This document shows positions 1 to 8,571 of a stretch of DNA of 64,000 bases, one piece after another. Under the pieces are notes generated by a model. It had not been told where the DNA came from. It saw only the letters and a list, made by a program, of their open reading frames with translations, and did no database searches. Source of the stretch: an uncultured Flavobacterium sp. (GTDB lineage Bacteria > Bacteroidota > Bacteroidia > Flavobacteriales > Flavobacteriaceae); assembly GCA_934636265.1 (NCBI GenBank), contig CAKUAD010000002.1, forward strand, positions 1-64,000, given 5' to 3'. Positions within the stretch are counted from its first letter, which is position 1. Each line of letters begins with the position of its first letter. The position numbers and the translations under genes are program-made.

Positions 1-171
1 ACAAAGTTGGCATGCGTTAGTTTATAGCCGATAGGTGAAACACTATTTGGCGACAGGGTTTTGCCCATTCTGCATTGCTAAGGTAATTGAAAATTGAATT
101 GAAATTTTTTTTAGTTGGCAATCAGTTGATTAGGGTAAAAAACTGATGCGTCACTAGGGATTTCCCTACTC

Positions 172-199
172 TTGATAGCCACTGCCCAAAATACCTTTG
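172..199 (+). promoter_or_regulatory. Bacteroidetes-type promoter for the small gene at 216
   Basis: TTG at 172-174, a 17-nt spacer and TACCTTTG at 192-199 fit the flavobacterial -33/-7 consensus (TTG, 17-23 nt, TAnnTTTG). The start codon lies 16 nt downstream. This is the main argument that the short ORF at 216 is a real gene. Confidence 0.6.
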
Positions 200-215
200 G
201 AAAAAATCATTAACC

Positions 216-428
216 ATGTTCCGCCAATCTATGACAAGAATCAAAACCTCCATGTACTCGGCGCTGAGAATGCGTGAGGACCTCAACCAGTATCTTGAAA
301 ATCTGGGGCAGTCCAAACCTGATCCTTCGGCCGACCGCGCCATCATCATTGCCATGTTTGCCATTGCCGGCCTGTTGTTCTTTGCCGCCATTATGTTAGG
401 TAGTTATATAGCCTTTGGAGCACCATAA
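216..428 (+). CDS. small single-pass membrane protein, function unknown
   Basis: I do not recognise this 70-residue protein. The first half is polar and basic (several Met/Arg, then a stretch around residues 20-40 rich in Asp, Glu and Gln). Residues about 43-66 form one clear transmembrane helix ending near the C-terminus, so it is probably a small inner-membrane protein with a cytoplasmic N-terminus. A full-consensus promoter sits 16 nt upstream of the ATG. In-frame ATGs at codons 6 and 13 are possible alternative starts. The next gene, on the same strand, has its own promoter, so this looks monocistronic. An overlapping minus-strand ORF (122-391) has no comparable support. Confidence 0.55.
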   Translation: MFRQSMTRIKTSMYSALRMREDLNQYLENLGQSKPDPSADRAIIIAMFAIAGLLFFAAIMLGSYIAFGAP

Positions 429-547
429 CTACTGAAACCTAATGTTAGTTAGTTGATAGTCAAGTCGATAAAGAGATTAATTTTCCGGATTAACGGCGAG
501 CCTACCGTTGTTTACCTGAAAAAACAGCCATTTAACGAGTAATTTTT

Positions 548-575
548 TTGCCCCTTTTCATCGGTTCTAATTTTG
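548..575 (+). promoter_or_regulatory. promoter of the large T9SS-secreted protein
   Basis: TTG at 548-550, a 17-nt spacer and TAATTTTG at 568-575. The ATG at 622 would leave a leader of roughly 40 nt. Confidence 0.6.
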
Positions 576-621
576 AATATTCACCACAAGGTATTCCTAA
601 GCCTTTACAAATCATTATTTT

Positions 622-3600
622 ATGAAAAGAACTATTACTAGAAGAGATTTTTCGTGCCAAAGTGGGCATGTAAAAGAGCCCTGGAAATTGGGCCGTGCGG
701 TGCAATTATTTTTTGCGCTGATTATTGCCGGGTTGACCGGTTCATATGCACAATCTACACAAACATTCACCACAAACGGAAGTTTTTTTGTCCCGGCCGG
801 CGTTACCACTGTAAAAGCTGAAGTTTGGGGCGGCGGCGGCGCCGGTGGTGGTGTCGATGGCGGAAGCTCCTCGACCCGTGCAGGCGGCGGCGGCGGCGGT
901 GGCGGATTTTCGAAAGCTGATAACGTAGCCGTGACTCCCGGCACTACGATTAGTGTCACGGTTGGCCAAGGCGGATCAGGCTCTAATGGTAACAACGGAG
1001 GTAACGGACAATCGTCAACTTTTGGATCGGCAGTTCCCGTAACTGCAGCCGGCGGATCCGGGGGTTCCCGAGGTGCGTCGTCACCCACTAATGGTTCGGG
1101 TGGAGCAGGCGGGTCTGGTGCCACCTTTAACGGCGGATCCGGAGCCAATGCATCCGGCGGAAATTCCGGCGGCGGTGGCGGTGGAGCAGGCTCTTTAGCT
1201 AACGGGAGCAGTGCAAGTGGCATCTCGGGCGGCGACGGTGGTTCTGGTAGCGGAGGTAACGGCGCCAACGGACGCAGCAGCTCGGGCAACGGATTTTCGG
1301 GCTCAACATACGGCGGCGGCGGCAGTGGCGGACGTTCCGGCAACAGCACGGATCGCTCAGGAGGAACAGGTGCTGCCGGAGCGGTACGTTTAACTTTTAA
1401 CTGTCCTACCTATGCGCTTTCACAATCGCCGGTAACCAACAGTCCGGTATGTTCAGGAACCCCTGTTACGGTGACAATCCTCTCGTCTTCATTGCCGTCC
1501 GGAACTTATACGGTAAACTACAACCTATCGGGAGCCACATCGGCAACTAACCAGAACATTTCGGTTAATTTTACGGCCGGAAGTCCCGGAAGCGGAACTT
1601 TTCAGTTACCGGCTCTTGCGTCGGGAAATACCACGGTAACCATCGCATCTTTGGCTTCGGGCAGCTGCTCGAGCAACCTGGCATCCAACAATCAAGTGGT
1701 TGTTACCGTCAATCCGGTCCTTAACGCATCGGTTAGCATTTCAGCAAGCGAGACGTCAATTTGTTCAGGAACACAAGTCAGCTTTACCGCAACTCCCGTA
1801 AATGGAGGCACATCGCCTGCATTCCAGTGGAAAGTAAACGGAAATGATGCAGGAACAGGTAGTGTCTTCCAATCTTCATCGCTGCAAAATGGCGACGTGG
1901 TAACCTGCGAGATGACATCAAATGCCTCACCATGTCTGCAAGGTTCTCCCGCTATGTCGGCGCCCATTGCCATGTCAGTTTTTGGTTATCCATCGGCGGT
2001 AAACGTCGGACCTTCAAATGTAACGGTGTGCGCCCAAACGATAACTACGCTTAATGCCAGCGGCGGACAATTTACAGGTTCGGCCATGGAAGACAACTTT
2101 AACGGAACGCCTTTGTTCAGTCCTTCAGGAACCACGAGTACTGGCGCGCCATGGGCCAAACAAACGAGCACGTACAGCGTTCCGCTTGTAGGGAACTTTA
2201 CTTCGCCAACCAATGACGCCATGTTTATAACCTACCTGGCTTCAGCATTTGGTAATTCCACCGCAAATACACAATTGACGTCATCGGTAATCGATGCTTC
2301 AAACTTTGCTACGCTTAGCCTTAACTTCCAGCATACTTATAAGAAAGGGACAGAGTCAGGCGTAAACATCCAGGTCTCAACAAATGGTGGCGGTAGCTGG
2401 TCAACCCTGACGGCCTTTACCTCAAATCGCGGTAACGAAGGTAACTTTGCCAATGAATCCATCAATATGAATGCCTATGCAGGTAATCCAAATGTGATGA
2501 TCCGATTCAATTACATCGGATCAACCGGATGGTTCTCTACTGCCTGGTGGGCAGTTGACAACGTGACCGTTACCGGAGTAACCTCATCAATTGTCTGGTC
2601 GCCAACAACCGGTTTGTATACCGATGCCGCAGCAACGGTTCCCTACACCGGAACTTCCAGAAATACCGTTTATGCAAAACCACTTGCCACGCAGGTTTAT
2701 ACGGCTACATCAACCAATTACAACGGTTGCAGCGTGTCTGATCAGGCCACGGTAAACATTCAGGCGCTCCCAACACTTTCAGGTGTTAGCCAGGCAGCGG
2801 TTTGCCAGGATACTTCAGCGTCTATCGCGATGACTGGGTTGCCGGCAGGAGGGACGTTTAATATTGCTTACAAGATAAACAACGGACCGGTTAACAATAC
2901 GACAGTCGTAGCAGATGGCTCCGGAAACGGTAGTTTTACCTGTCCGGTTACTTTGGCCAACAATGGTCAGGTGTTATCCATTACGGGTATTGTCAGGACC
3001 GACAATTTGCCTTCATGCCAGTTTGTACCTGTGACAAACAATGCAGTGGTGCTTGCCGTCAACGCTAATGTAACGTATTACGCCGACACTGATGACGATG
3101 GTTTTGGCGACATTGGGTCAACCCAAGTTTCGTGCTTTGGAGCTCCTGAAGGATATGTTTCGAACAATACCGACTGTGATGACTCCGACGGCCAGATCAA
3201 CGCTACGTATGCATTTTACGTTGATGCCGACGGCGACGGATTTGGCGCGGGTGAACTGGTAAGCGTTTGCGCAGTCGATGCCAATACGCCCCCGGCCGGA
3301 TATTCGGTCAACAACACTGATTGTAATGACGCTGACGACTCCCTTAACGCCATGTTCAGTTTTTATGTCGATGCTGACATGGACGGGTTTGGCTCAGAAA
3401 CACAAGAGATGGTTTGCGCCATCGACAACCAGACGCCACCTGCTGGATACTCAGTTTCCAATACTGACTGTAACGACCAGGATGGCACAATGAACGCAAC
3501 CTATTCATTCTATGTCGATGCTGATTTTGACGGTTACGGAGCCGGTGAGCTTGTTGCCGATGTGTGTGCGGTTGATGCAAATACACCTCCTGCGGGCTAT

Positions 3601-4860
3601 TCATTAACCGACAATGACTGCAACGATTTGGTGGGTTCAGTAAATCCCGCTGCGACTGAAGTGGCCTACAACGGTATTGACGACGATTGCGACGGCACGA
3701 TAGATGAAGGCAGCCAAATGTTCTCACAGGTTTTGGCTTCACAGTGTGGAACCACTCTGGTTAGCATCGGGTCGCTGGTAGGATGCGTAAGTTATTCCTC
3801 GGCTACAGGCTATCGCTTTGAAGTTACCAACACCGTTACCAACCAGCAATGGATTTTAGACAGGACAGTTCCAAACTTCAGTCTGACGCATCTTCCGCAA
3901 TATGACTACGCCACAACTTATTCAGTGCGCGTGATGTTGCAGCGCAATGGCATTTGGTTAAACTATTATGGCGAACCTTGCCTTGTCGCTTCACCGGCGA
4001 TTACAAGTCCGGGCGGTGCTGCCCAGCTTAACCCACTGCAATGCGGACAGGTTCTTCCAAGCATCAACACACTGATTGCCACTACAAGTTTGGCGGGCGT
4101 AACGTCGTATCGATTCCGGGTAACCGATCTTACCGATACTGACGGACCAAACCAAGTCCAGATCATCGACCGCGCCTTGCATTGGTTTAGTCTGAAAATG
4201 CTGCAGCGTTACAACTATGGCACAACCTATACTGTGGAAGTGGCTGTTAAGTCAGGCGTAAATGGAGAATATACCGGCTTTGGCCAACCCTGTACGGTAT
4301 CTACACCTGCAATTCCAACACTAACCATGTGCGATCAAACTGTGGCCGCTCCGGGAACCAATGTGTCTACCGTCAGCTTGAACAGTGTGACACAATACCG
4401 TTTTGTCCTTACCGATATGGTGGATTTCGCAGTAACAACTGTTGATCGTCCCTTGCATTGGTTCCGCTTTACCGATGTTCCGTCATACGTTCCCGGCCGT
4501 CAGTATGGCGTTCAGGTTGCACTGATGACCTCGGGCGAATGGTCGCCGCTAAGCGATGCATGTTTGATTACGGCGCCTGGAGGTGCCCGCGAGGACGTGA
4601 AGCAATCGGCTGTTGCGTTTGATGCGGTTGCCTATCCAAACCCGTTTGCAAATGCGTTCCGTCTTGCCCTGACCACTGCGTCCGAGACTGATGTCAACAT
4701 CAAAGTATACGACATGACCGGAAGAATGCTGGAGCAAAAAGAAGTTCCTGCATCAGCTATCGAATCACTTGAAATAGGTGAGCGCTATCCGGCTGGTGTC
4801 TACAACGTCGTGGTTTCACAAGGCGATCAGGCCCAAACCATGCGCGTCATTAAACGATAA
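622..4860 (+). CDS. large secreted T9SS type A protein: Gly-rich domain, Ca-binding-like repeats, C-terminal sorting domain
   Basis: This 1412-residue protein has an N-terminal extension and hydrophobic signal (about residues 28-44, ending SYAQ). A Gly/Ser-rich region follows (about 45-260; long runs of Gly around GGGGAGGG), then Ig-like or adhesin-like beta segments to about residue 810. Four repeats of 47-49 residues come next, carrying the pattern YVDADxDGxG...NTDCNDxD (about 815-1030). They resemble thrombospondin type 3 or MopE-like acidic metal-binding repeats. Three repeats of roughly 95 residues with YRF.VTD and W/LH-W-F cores follow (about 1034-1310). The last 80 residues are a typical type A sorting domain (YPNPF, VYDMTGRML, GVYNVVV, MRVIKR). 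Export through the type IX system to the cell surface or medium is a confident inference. The ligand is unknown; an adhesin role is plausible. The gene has its own promoter and terminator. Confidence 0.85.
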   Translation: MKRTITRRDFSCQSGHVKEPWKLGRAVQLFFALIIAGLTGSYAQSTQTFTTNGSFFVPAGVTTVKAEVWGGGGAGGGVDGGSSSTRAGGGGGGGGFSKADNVAVTPGTTISVTVGQGGSGSNGNNGGNGQSSTFGSAVPVTAAGGSGGSRGASSPTNGSGGAGGSGATFNGGSGANASGGNSGGGGGGAGSLANGSSASGISGGDGGSGSGGNGANGRSSSGNGFSGSTYGGGGSGGRSGNSTDRSGGTGAAGAVRLTFNCPTYALSQSPVTNSPVCSGTPVTVTILSSSLPSGTYTVNYNLSGATSATNQNISVNFTAGSPGSGTFQLPALASGNTTVTIASLASGSCSSNLASNNQVVVTVNPVLNASVSISASETSICSGTQVSFTATPVNGGTSPAFQWKVNGNDAGTGSVFQSSSLQNGDVVTCEMTSNASPCLQGSPAMSAPIAMSVFGYPSAVNVGPSNVTVCAQTITTLNASGGQFTGSAMEDNFNGTPLFSPSGTTSTGAPWAKQTSTYSVPLVGNFTSPTNDAMFITYLASAFGNSTANTQLTSSVIDASNFATLSLNFQHTYKKGTESGVNIQVSTNGGGSWSTLTAFTSNRGNEGNFANESINMNAYAGNPNVMIRFNYIGSTGWFSTAWWAVDNVTVTGVTSSIVWSPTTGLYTDAAATVPYTGTSRNTVYAKPLATQVYTATSTNYNGCSVSDQATVNIQALPTLSGVSQAAVCQDTSASIAMTGLPAGGTFNIAYKINNGPVNNTTVVADGSGNGSFTCPVTLANNGQVLSITGIVRTDNLPSCQFVPVTNNAVVLAVNANVTYYADTDDDGFGDIGSTQVSCFGAPEGYVSNNTDCDDSDGQINATYAFYVDADGDGFGAGELVSVCAVDANTPPAGYSVNNTDCNDADDSLNAMFSFYVDADMDGFGSETQEMVCAIDNQTPPAGYSVSNTDCNDQDGTMNATYSFYVDADFDGYGAGELVADVCAVDANTPPAGYSLTDNDCNDLVGSVNPAATEVAYNGIDDDCDGTIDEGSQMFSQVLASQCGTTLVSIGSLVGCVSYSSATGYRFEVTNTVTNQQWILDRTVPNFSLTHLPQYDYATTYSVRVMLQRNGIWLNYYGEPCLVASPAITSPGGAAQLNPLQCGQVLPSINTLIATTSLAGVTSYRFRVTDLTDTDGPNQVQIIDRALHWFSLKMLQRYNYGTTYTVEVAVKSGVNGEYTGFGQPCTVSTPAIPTLTMCDQTVAAPGTNVSTVSLNSVTQYRFVLTDMVDFAVTTVDRPLHWFRFTDVPSYVPGRQYGVQVALMTSGEWSPLSDACLITAPGGAREDVKQSAVAFDAVAYPNPFANAFRLALTTASETDVNIKVYDMTGRMLEQKEVPASAIESLEIGERYPAGVYNVVVSQGDQAQTMRVIKR

Positions 4861-4882
4861 TTGTTTAACATCAATTGAGAAG

Positions 4883-4910
4883 GCCCTGTTGTAGCGACAG
4901 GGCTTTTTTT
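4883..4910 (+). terminator. rho-independent terminator after the large T9SS gene
   Basis: Stem GCCCTGT/ACAGGGC with a 7-nt loop, followed by seven T residues, 23 nt past the stop codon. Confidence 0.8.
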
Positions 4911-5076
4911 ATTGTTTGATGTATGCATCGAGCGATGGGTTCCATTTTGTTTTAAAGCTTTCATTAACAACAACGCTCAACTTTATTATTTCAAGCTGCG
5001 CCAATCACTGACTGTTGATGAATAACACGCAATTAAATCGCGCGGAATTCATAACTTTAGCACTCAATTTTATGCT

Positions 5077-5769
5077 ATGCGGAACCTGGTTTGGGCATTC
5101 ATCTTTGCAATCACCGGTCTTTGGGGGCAGGACCAACAGCTCCCTGACTTTAAAGCCGTCGATTCGCTCTATCGGGAAGACCAGTTTTATTTTGGCATTA
5201 CCTATAATCTGCTTAAAAACAAGCCCGACCGCGTGAAGCAAAACAAACTCTCGATGGGATTCAGCGGCGGATTTTTGCGCGACATGCCGATTAACGAAAA
5301 GCGAACTTGGGCAGTGGCAGCGGGATTGGGTTACAGCTACCACAATTTTAACCACAACCTGCAAATGACCAAGCAGGATGACGAACCTGTAGCTTATACG
5401 CTTTTTGCGCCCAACGATTATTTTGAAAAAAACAAACTCATCCTGCACTACCTGGATCTTCCGGTAGAACTCCGTTGGCGCACCTCTACGCCCGTCAGCC
5501 ATAAATTTTGGCGGGTGTATACGGGCTTCAAGTTGAGTTATCTGATTTACGATCAGTACAAATACCGTGGCGATAGCGGCGACTACACCATTTCACATAA
5601 CGCCGATTTATCAAAATTTTTGTATGGCATGTATTTGTCGGCAGGCTATAACACCTGGAACATCCACGTTTATTACTCCCTCAACGAGTTTTACGACAAA
5701 GGCAAGATGGATAATCAGCCGGTCGGCATGCGGACACTTAACATTGGGCTGATGTTTTACATCTTATAG
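5077..5769 (+). CDS. outer-membrane beta-barrel protein (PorT-like family)
   Basis: The 230-residue product begins with a signal peptide (about residues 1-17, ending WGQ). It then has alternating hydrophobic/aromatic strands with many Tyr and Phe, and it ends in a hydrophobic strand (NIGLMFYIL), as expected of an outer-membrane barrel of the OMP_b-brl type. The start at 5077 gives the complete signal peptide; an overlapping frame from 5015 is a shadow. TAACTTTA at 5052-5059 is a near-consensus -7 box 17 nt upstream. Its 3' end overlaps the convergent PAP2-like gene by 6 bp. A small barrel near rpoN is familiar from flavobacterial genomes. The exact role is not shown by the sequence. Confidence 0.75.
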   Translation: MRNLVWAFIFAITGLWGQDQQLPDFKAVDSLYREDQFYFGITYNLLKNKPDRVKQNKLSMGFSGGFLRDMPINEKRTWAVAAGLGYSYHNFNHNLQMTKQDDEPVAYTLFAPNDYFEKNKLILHYLDLPVELRWRTSTPVSHKFWRVYTGFKLSYLIYDQYKYRGDSGDYTISHNADLSKFLYGMYLSAGYNTWNIHVYYSLNEFYDKGKMDNQPVGMRTLNIGLMFYIL

Positions 5770-6381
5770 CCAAAACGCCGACAATATCAACTGCGGGAAC
5801 AATCCGCATGCAAATCCCAGCACCAATTCGGCAGGAGTGTGCGCTTTTAACAGCAGTCTTGCCGACATTACCGCACCAGTCAGGAAGGTAAGCGCGGCCA
5901 CCGCGGCGTATCGGTTTAAATCAAAATGCCAGGTCAGCGCCGTAAAAAATCCAAGCCAGGCCGACATGCTAAGGGCGTGAAGGCTGATTTTCATCGGCTT
6001 GTACAAAAAAGCGAAAGCCAGACCACTGCTGATGATGGCGCCTGTGAAAAAGAAGAACAGCACCCGCGACACGTCGGGTGTCAAGCTTCGAGAAATGAGC
6101 AGGTAGAGCAGCAGCATCTGGAAAAGGAGAGGCGTTTTTCGCTGCGCCGGATCAGGAATCATGACTGATGCCACGCGACCCATCGACCGCAAAAGCAAAA
6201 AGAAGAGCAACGGCAAAATTACCGTGAGCAAAAACACCTGAATCAGGATGAGGTATTTTTGTGCAGGCGTAAAAAAATCAACGCCTAGCCAAAAGTAGGA
6301 TCCTACGGCATACAGCGGAACAAAAAGCGGATGAAACAGGTAGGATGCAAACGCCGGCCAGCTATAGTCACGACGGGTCAT
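5764..6381 (-). CDS. PAP2-like integral membrane protein
   Basis: The 205-residue protein is very hydrophobic, with about six predicted transmembrane helices. Two motifs recall the PAP2 phosphatase/haloperoxidase superfamily. KISLHALSMS corresponds to the PSGH region, and AR-LLLKA-H-TPA-E matches SRx5Hx3D with Glu in place of the last Asp. If active it would dephosphorylate a lipid or polyprenyl phosphate at the membrane; the changed residues make catalysis uncertain. Its start overlaps the stop of rpoN by 4 bp, so the two are translationally coupled in one minus-strand operon. Confidence 0.7.
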   Translation of the reverse strand: MTRRDYSWPAFASYLFHPLFVPLYAVGSYFWLGVDFFTPAQKYLILIQVFLLTVILPLLFFLLLRSMGRVASVMIPDPAQRKTPLLFQMLLLYLLISRSLTPDVSRVLFFFFTGAIISSGLAFAFLYKPMKISLHALSMSAWLGFFTALTWHFDLNRYAAVAALTFLTGAVMSARLLLKAHTPAELVLGFACGLFPQLILSAFWL

Positions 6382-7844
6382 ATTTTTTTGCGCATCCGGG
6401 CCACCGGAATGTCAAGTTGCTCGCGGTATTTGGCTATGGTTCGCCGCGCAATCGGGTAGCCGCGCTCCTTGAGGATTTCCGCCAGCTGATCGTCGGGTAA
6501 TGGTTTTCGCTTGTCTTCTTCTTCGATGACGTCGCGAAGGATTTTCTTGATTTCCAGCGTTGAGACTTCCTCGCCCTGATCGTTGGTCATCGCCTCTGAG
6601 AAAAACTCCTTGATGAGCTTGGTTCCGTAAGGCGTTTCGACAAACTTGCTGTTGGCCACCCGCGAAACTGTCGAAATGTCAAGCCCGACAATATCCGCAA
6701 TGTCTTTAAGAATCATAGGGCGCAGCTTGGTTTCGTCGCCGGTCAGGAAAAATTCGCGCTGATATTCCATAATGGCGCTCATGGTAACCGTGAGGGTTTC
6801 CTGGCGTTGTTTGATGGCATCGATAAACCACTTGGCAGAATCCAGCTTTTGCTTGATAAATTGAACTGCGTCGCGCTGCTGCGAATTTTTTTCGCGCGAT
6901 TCCTTGTAAGTCTGCAGCATGTCCTTGTAGTCCCGCGATACGTGAAGCGTCGGGACGTTTCGGCCGTTTAGCGTAAGTTCGAGCTCGCCTTCATTGATTT
7001 TGATGGTAAAATCCGGAACTACGTGCTCGACAAGCCGCGTGGTATTGCCGGCAAATGAATTGCCCGGTTTAGGGTTGAGTTTTTCAATTTCCTCGACGGC
7101 TTTTTTTAATTTTTCCTGTGATACACCGTAGCGTTGCTGAAGCTTGTCATAGTGTTTCTTGGTAAAAGCGTCAAACTGGTTCTCTATGATGTCGGAGGCC
7201 AGTTCGACTGATTCGGTAGGCGTTTTGTGCTTGAGCTGAAGCAACAGGCATTCCTGAAGATCGCGCGCGCCCACTCCCGAGGGCTCCAATTCGTGAACAA
7301 TGTTCAGGATGCGCTCGACGGTTTTTTCATCGGTGTAAATCCCTTGAGTAAACGCCATGTCGTCGACCAAATCCTGTACGTTTCTGCGGATGTAGCCCAT
7401 CTCGTCAATGCTTCCTACCAGGAATTCGGCTATTTCCCGCTCAGATTCGGTCAGGATAAAGGTGTTGAGTTGGTTGATCAGATCCTGGTGAAACGTGACC
7501 GGCGCAGCCAAGGGTGATACGCGTTCGTCATCGTCATCAGAGTAGTTGTTGGCCTGGTATTTATAGTCGGGTGTGTCGTCGTCGCTTAGGTATTCGTCGA
7601 TGTTGATGTCATCGGTTTCAATGGTTTCGGCGTCGTCGGAATCGTCGTATTCCTGCGTATCGAATTCATCCTTCTCGTACTCATCCTCGTCTTCCTTGCC
7701 CGATTCCAGCGCAGGATTCTCGTTCATCTCTTCCTTAAGGCGCTGTTCAAAAGCCTGCGTTGGCAACTGAATCAGCTTCATCAGCTGAATTTGCTGTGGC
7801 GAAAGTTTTTGTGATAGCTTTAGGTTTAAGGACTGTTTCAACAT
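6378..7844 (-). CDS. rpoN: RNA polymerase sigma-54 factor
   Basis: The 488-residue product has the full sigma-54 layout. Residues 1-48 form the Gln/Leu-rich activator-responsive region I. Residues about 50-115 form a highly acidic region II (many Asp/Glu). The core-binding and HTH regions follow, and the signature RpoN box ARRTIAKYRE is at about 466-475. It directs transcription from -24/-12 promoters with AAA+ activators. The start is supported by the conserved MLKQSLNLKLSQKL beginning and by TAAATTTG 25 nt upstream. It is the first gene of an operon with the PAP2-like protein. A tandem repeat array lies upstream of the promoter. Confidence 0.97.
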   Translation of the reverse strand: MLKQSLNLKLSQKLSPQQIQLMKLIQLPTQAFEQRLKEEMNENPALESGKEDEDEYEKDEFDTQEYDDSDDAETIETDDINIDEYLSDDDTPDYKYQANNYSDDDDERVSPLAAPVTFHQDLINQLNTFILTESEREIAEFLVGSIDEMGYIRRNVQDLVDDMAFTQGIYTDEKTVERILNIVHELEPSGVGARDLQECLLLQLKHKTPTESVELASDIIENQFDAFTKKHYDKLQQRYGVSQEKLKKAVEEIEKLNPKPGNSFAGNTTRLVEHVVPDFTIKINEGELELTLNGRNVPTLHVSRDYKDMLQTYKESREKNSQQRDAVQFIKQKLDSAKWFIDAIKQRQETLTVTMSAIMEYQREFFLTGDETKLRPMILKDIADIVGLDISTVSRVANSKFVETPYGTKLIKEFFSEAMTNDQGEEVSTLEIKKILRDVIEEEDKRKPLPDDQLAEILKERGYPIARRTIAKYREQLDIPVARMRKKI

Positions 7845-7869
7845 ACAACATGCAGAATTTTGCGTTGTT

Positions 7870-7877
7870 CAAATTTA
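7870..7877 (-). promoter_or_regulatory. -7 box of rpoN
   Basis: TAAATTTG on the minus strand, 25 nt before the rpoN ATG. I see no TTG at the usual -33 spacing. Confidence 0.4.
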
Positions 7878-7996
7878 CGAAAATTCATGATTGGGGTTGT
7901 TGGAAATTTCAAGGATTACAAACTACAATTGCAAATTGATCAATTGGCGTGAATGATAAATGATTAAGCAGTTGTGTTGCCTACTTTCTCGCACCT

Positions 7997-8176
7997 ACTT
8001 AACTTCTAGGAAAATGTACAGAAAATCTGTACCTGCGTTGCCGATTTTTTTTGTACGAGGGATTATATCCGTTTTCCCCTACCCGTCAGGTACGAAGTTA
8101 AAGGTCTCACCGATACCCGCTGCAGAAAACCTGCCTAAAATGTTAAAATTTTGGCCAGGTTTCTGGTGGATTGCCC
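7997..8176 (+). repeat. dispersed TIR repeat, tandem copy 1 (180-bp unit)
   Basis: First of three head-to-tail copies with an exact 180-bp period. It differs from copy 2 by a single base (C/T near 8006). The unit contains the family hallmarks: TTAAC end, ACAGAAAATCTGT palindrome, T8GTACGAGGGA, TTCCCCTACCC, GGTACGAAGTTA and a CTGCAGAAAACCTGCC...GTTAAA end. It is intergenic, between rpoN (starts 7844, minus) and the reductase (ends 8572, minus). An open frame runs through it because 180 is divisible by 3, but it is not coding. Confidence 0.85.
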
Positions 8177-8356
8177 ACTTAACTTTTAGGAAAATGTACA
8201 GAAAATCTGTACCTGCGTTGCCGATTTTTTTTGTACGAGGGATTATATCCGTTTTCCCCTACCCGTCAGGTACGAAGTTAAAGGTCTCACCGATACCCGC
8301 TGCAGAAAACCTGCCTAAAATGTTAAAATTTTGGCCAGGTTTCTGGTGGATTGCCC
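8177..8356 (+). repeat. dispersed TIR repeat, tandem copy 2
   Basis: Middle copy of the 180-bp tandem array, virtually identical to copy 1. This indicates very recent duplication or active homogenisation. The roughly 25-bp linker between elements (TTTGGCCAGGTTTCTGG region) is part of the amplified unit. Confidence 0.85.
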
Positions 8357-8511
8357 ACTTAACTTTTAGGAAAATGTACAGAAAATCTGTACCTGCGTTG
8401 CCGATTTTTTGTGTACGAGGGATTATATCCGTTTTCCCCTACCCGTCAGGTACAAAGTTAAAGGTCTCACCGATATATCCGCTGCAGAAAAGCTGCCTAA
8501 AATGTTAAAAG
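8357..8511 (+). repeat. dispersed TIR repeat, tandem copy 3 (terminal, diverged)
   Basis: Third copy, about 155 bp. It has several changes: T to G near 8411, G to A in the GGTACAAAGTTA segment, a 2-bp insertion at about 8475 and AGCTGCC in place of ACCTGCC. It ends at the GTTAAA terminus and lacks the linker, so it marks the original element boundary. Confidence 0.8.
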
Positions 8512-8571
8512 TTGCCCTGACAAACATCAGGGACGCCAATCGGAATTCAGGTTCAGTTATCGATATATGCG

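Noticed and set aside
615..1349. 244-codon Pro-rich open frame on the minus strand
   Set aside because: It is the antisense of the Gly-rich coding region (Gly codons GGN read as Pro CCN in reverse). The T9SS gene on the plus strand has signal peptide, domains and promoter.
7960..8508. 182-codon open frame with three near-identical 60-residue repeats
   Set aside because: It exists only because the 180-bp non-coding repeat is divisible by three and lacks stops in this frame. The same repeat elsewhere in the window is not open, and no start signal or promoter precedes it.
7997..8511. Possible CRISPR array
   Set aside because: The repeat unit is 180 bp with no variable spacers; the few differences are point changes and a 2-bp insertion.
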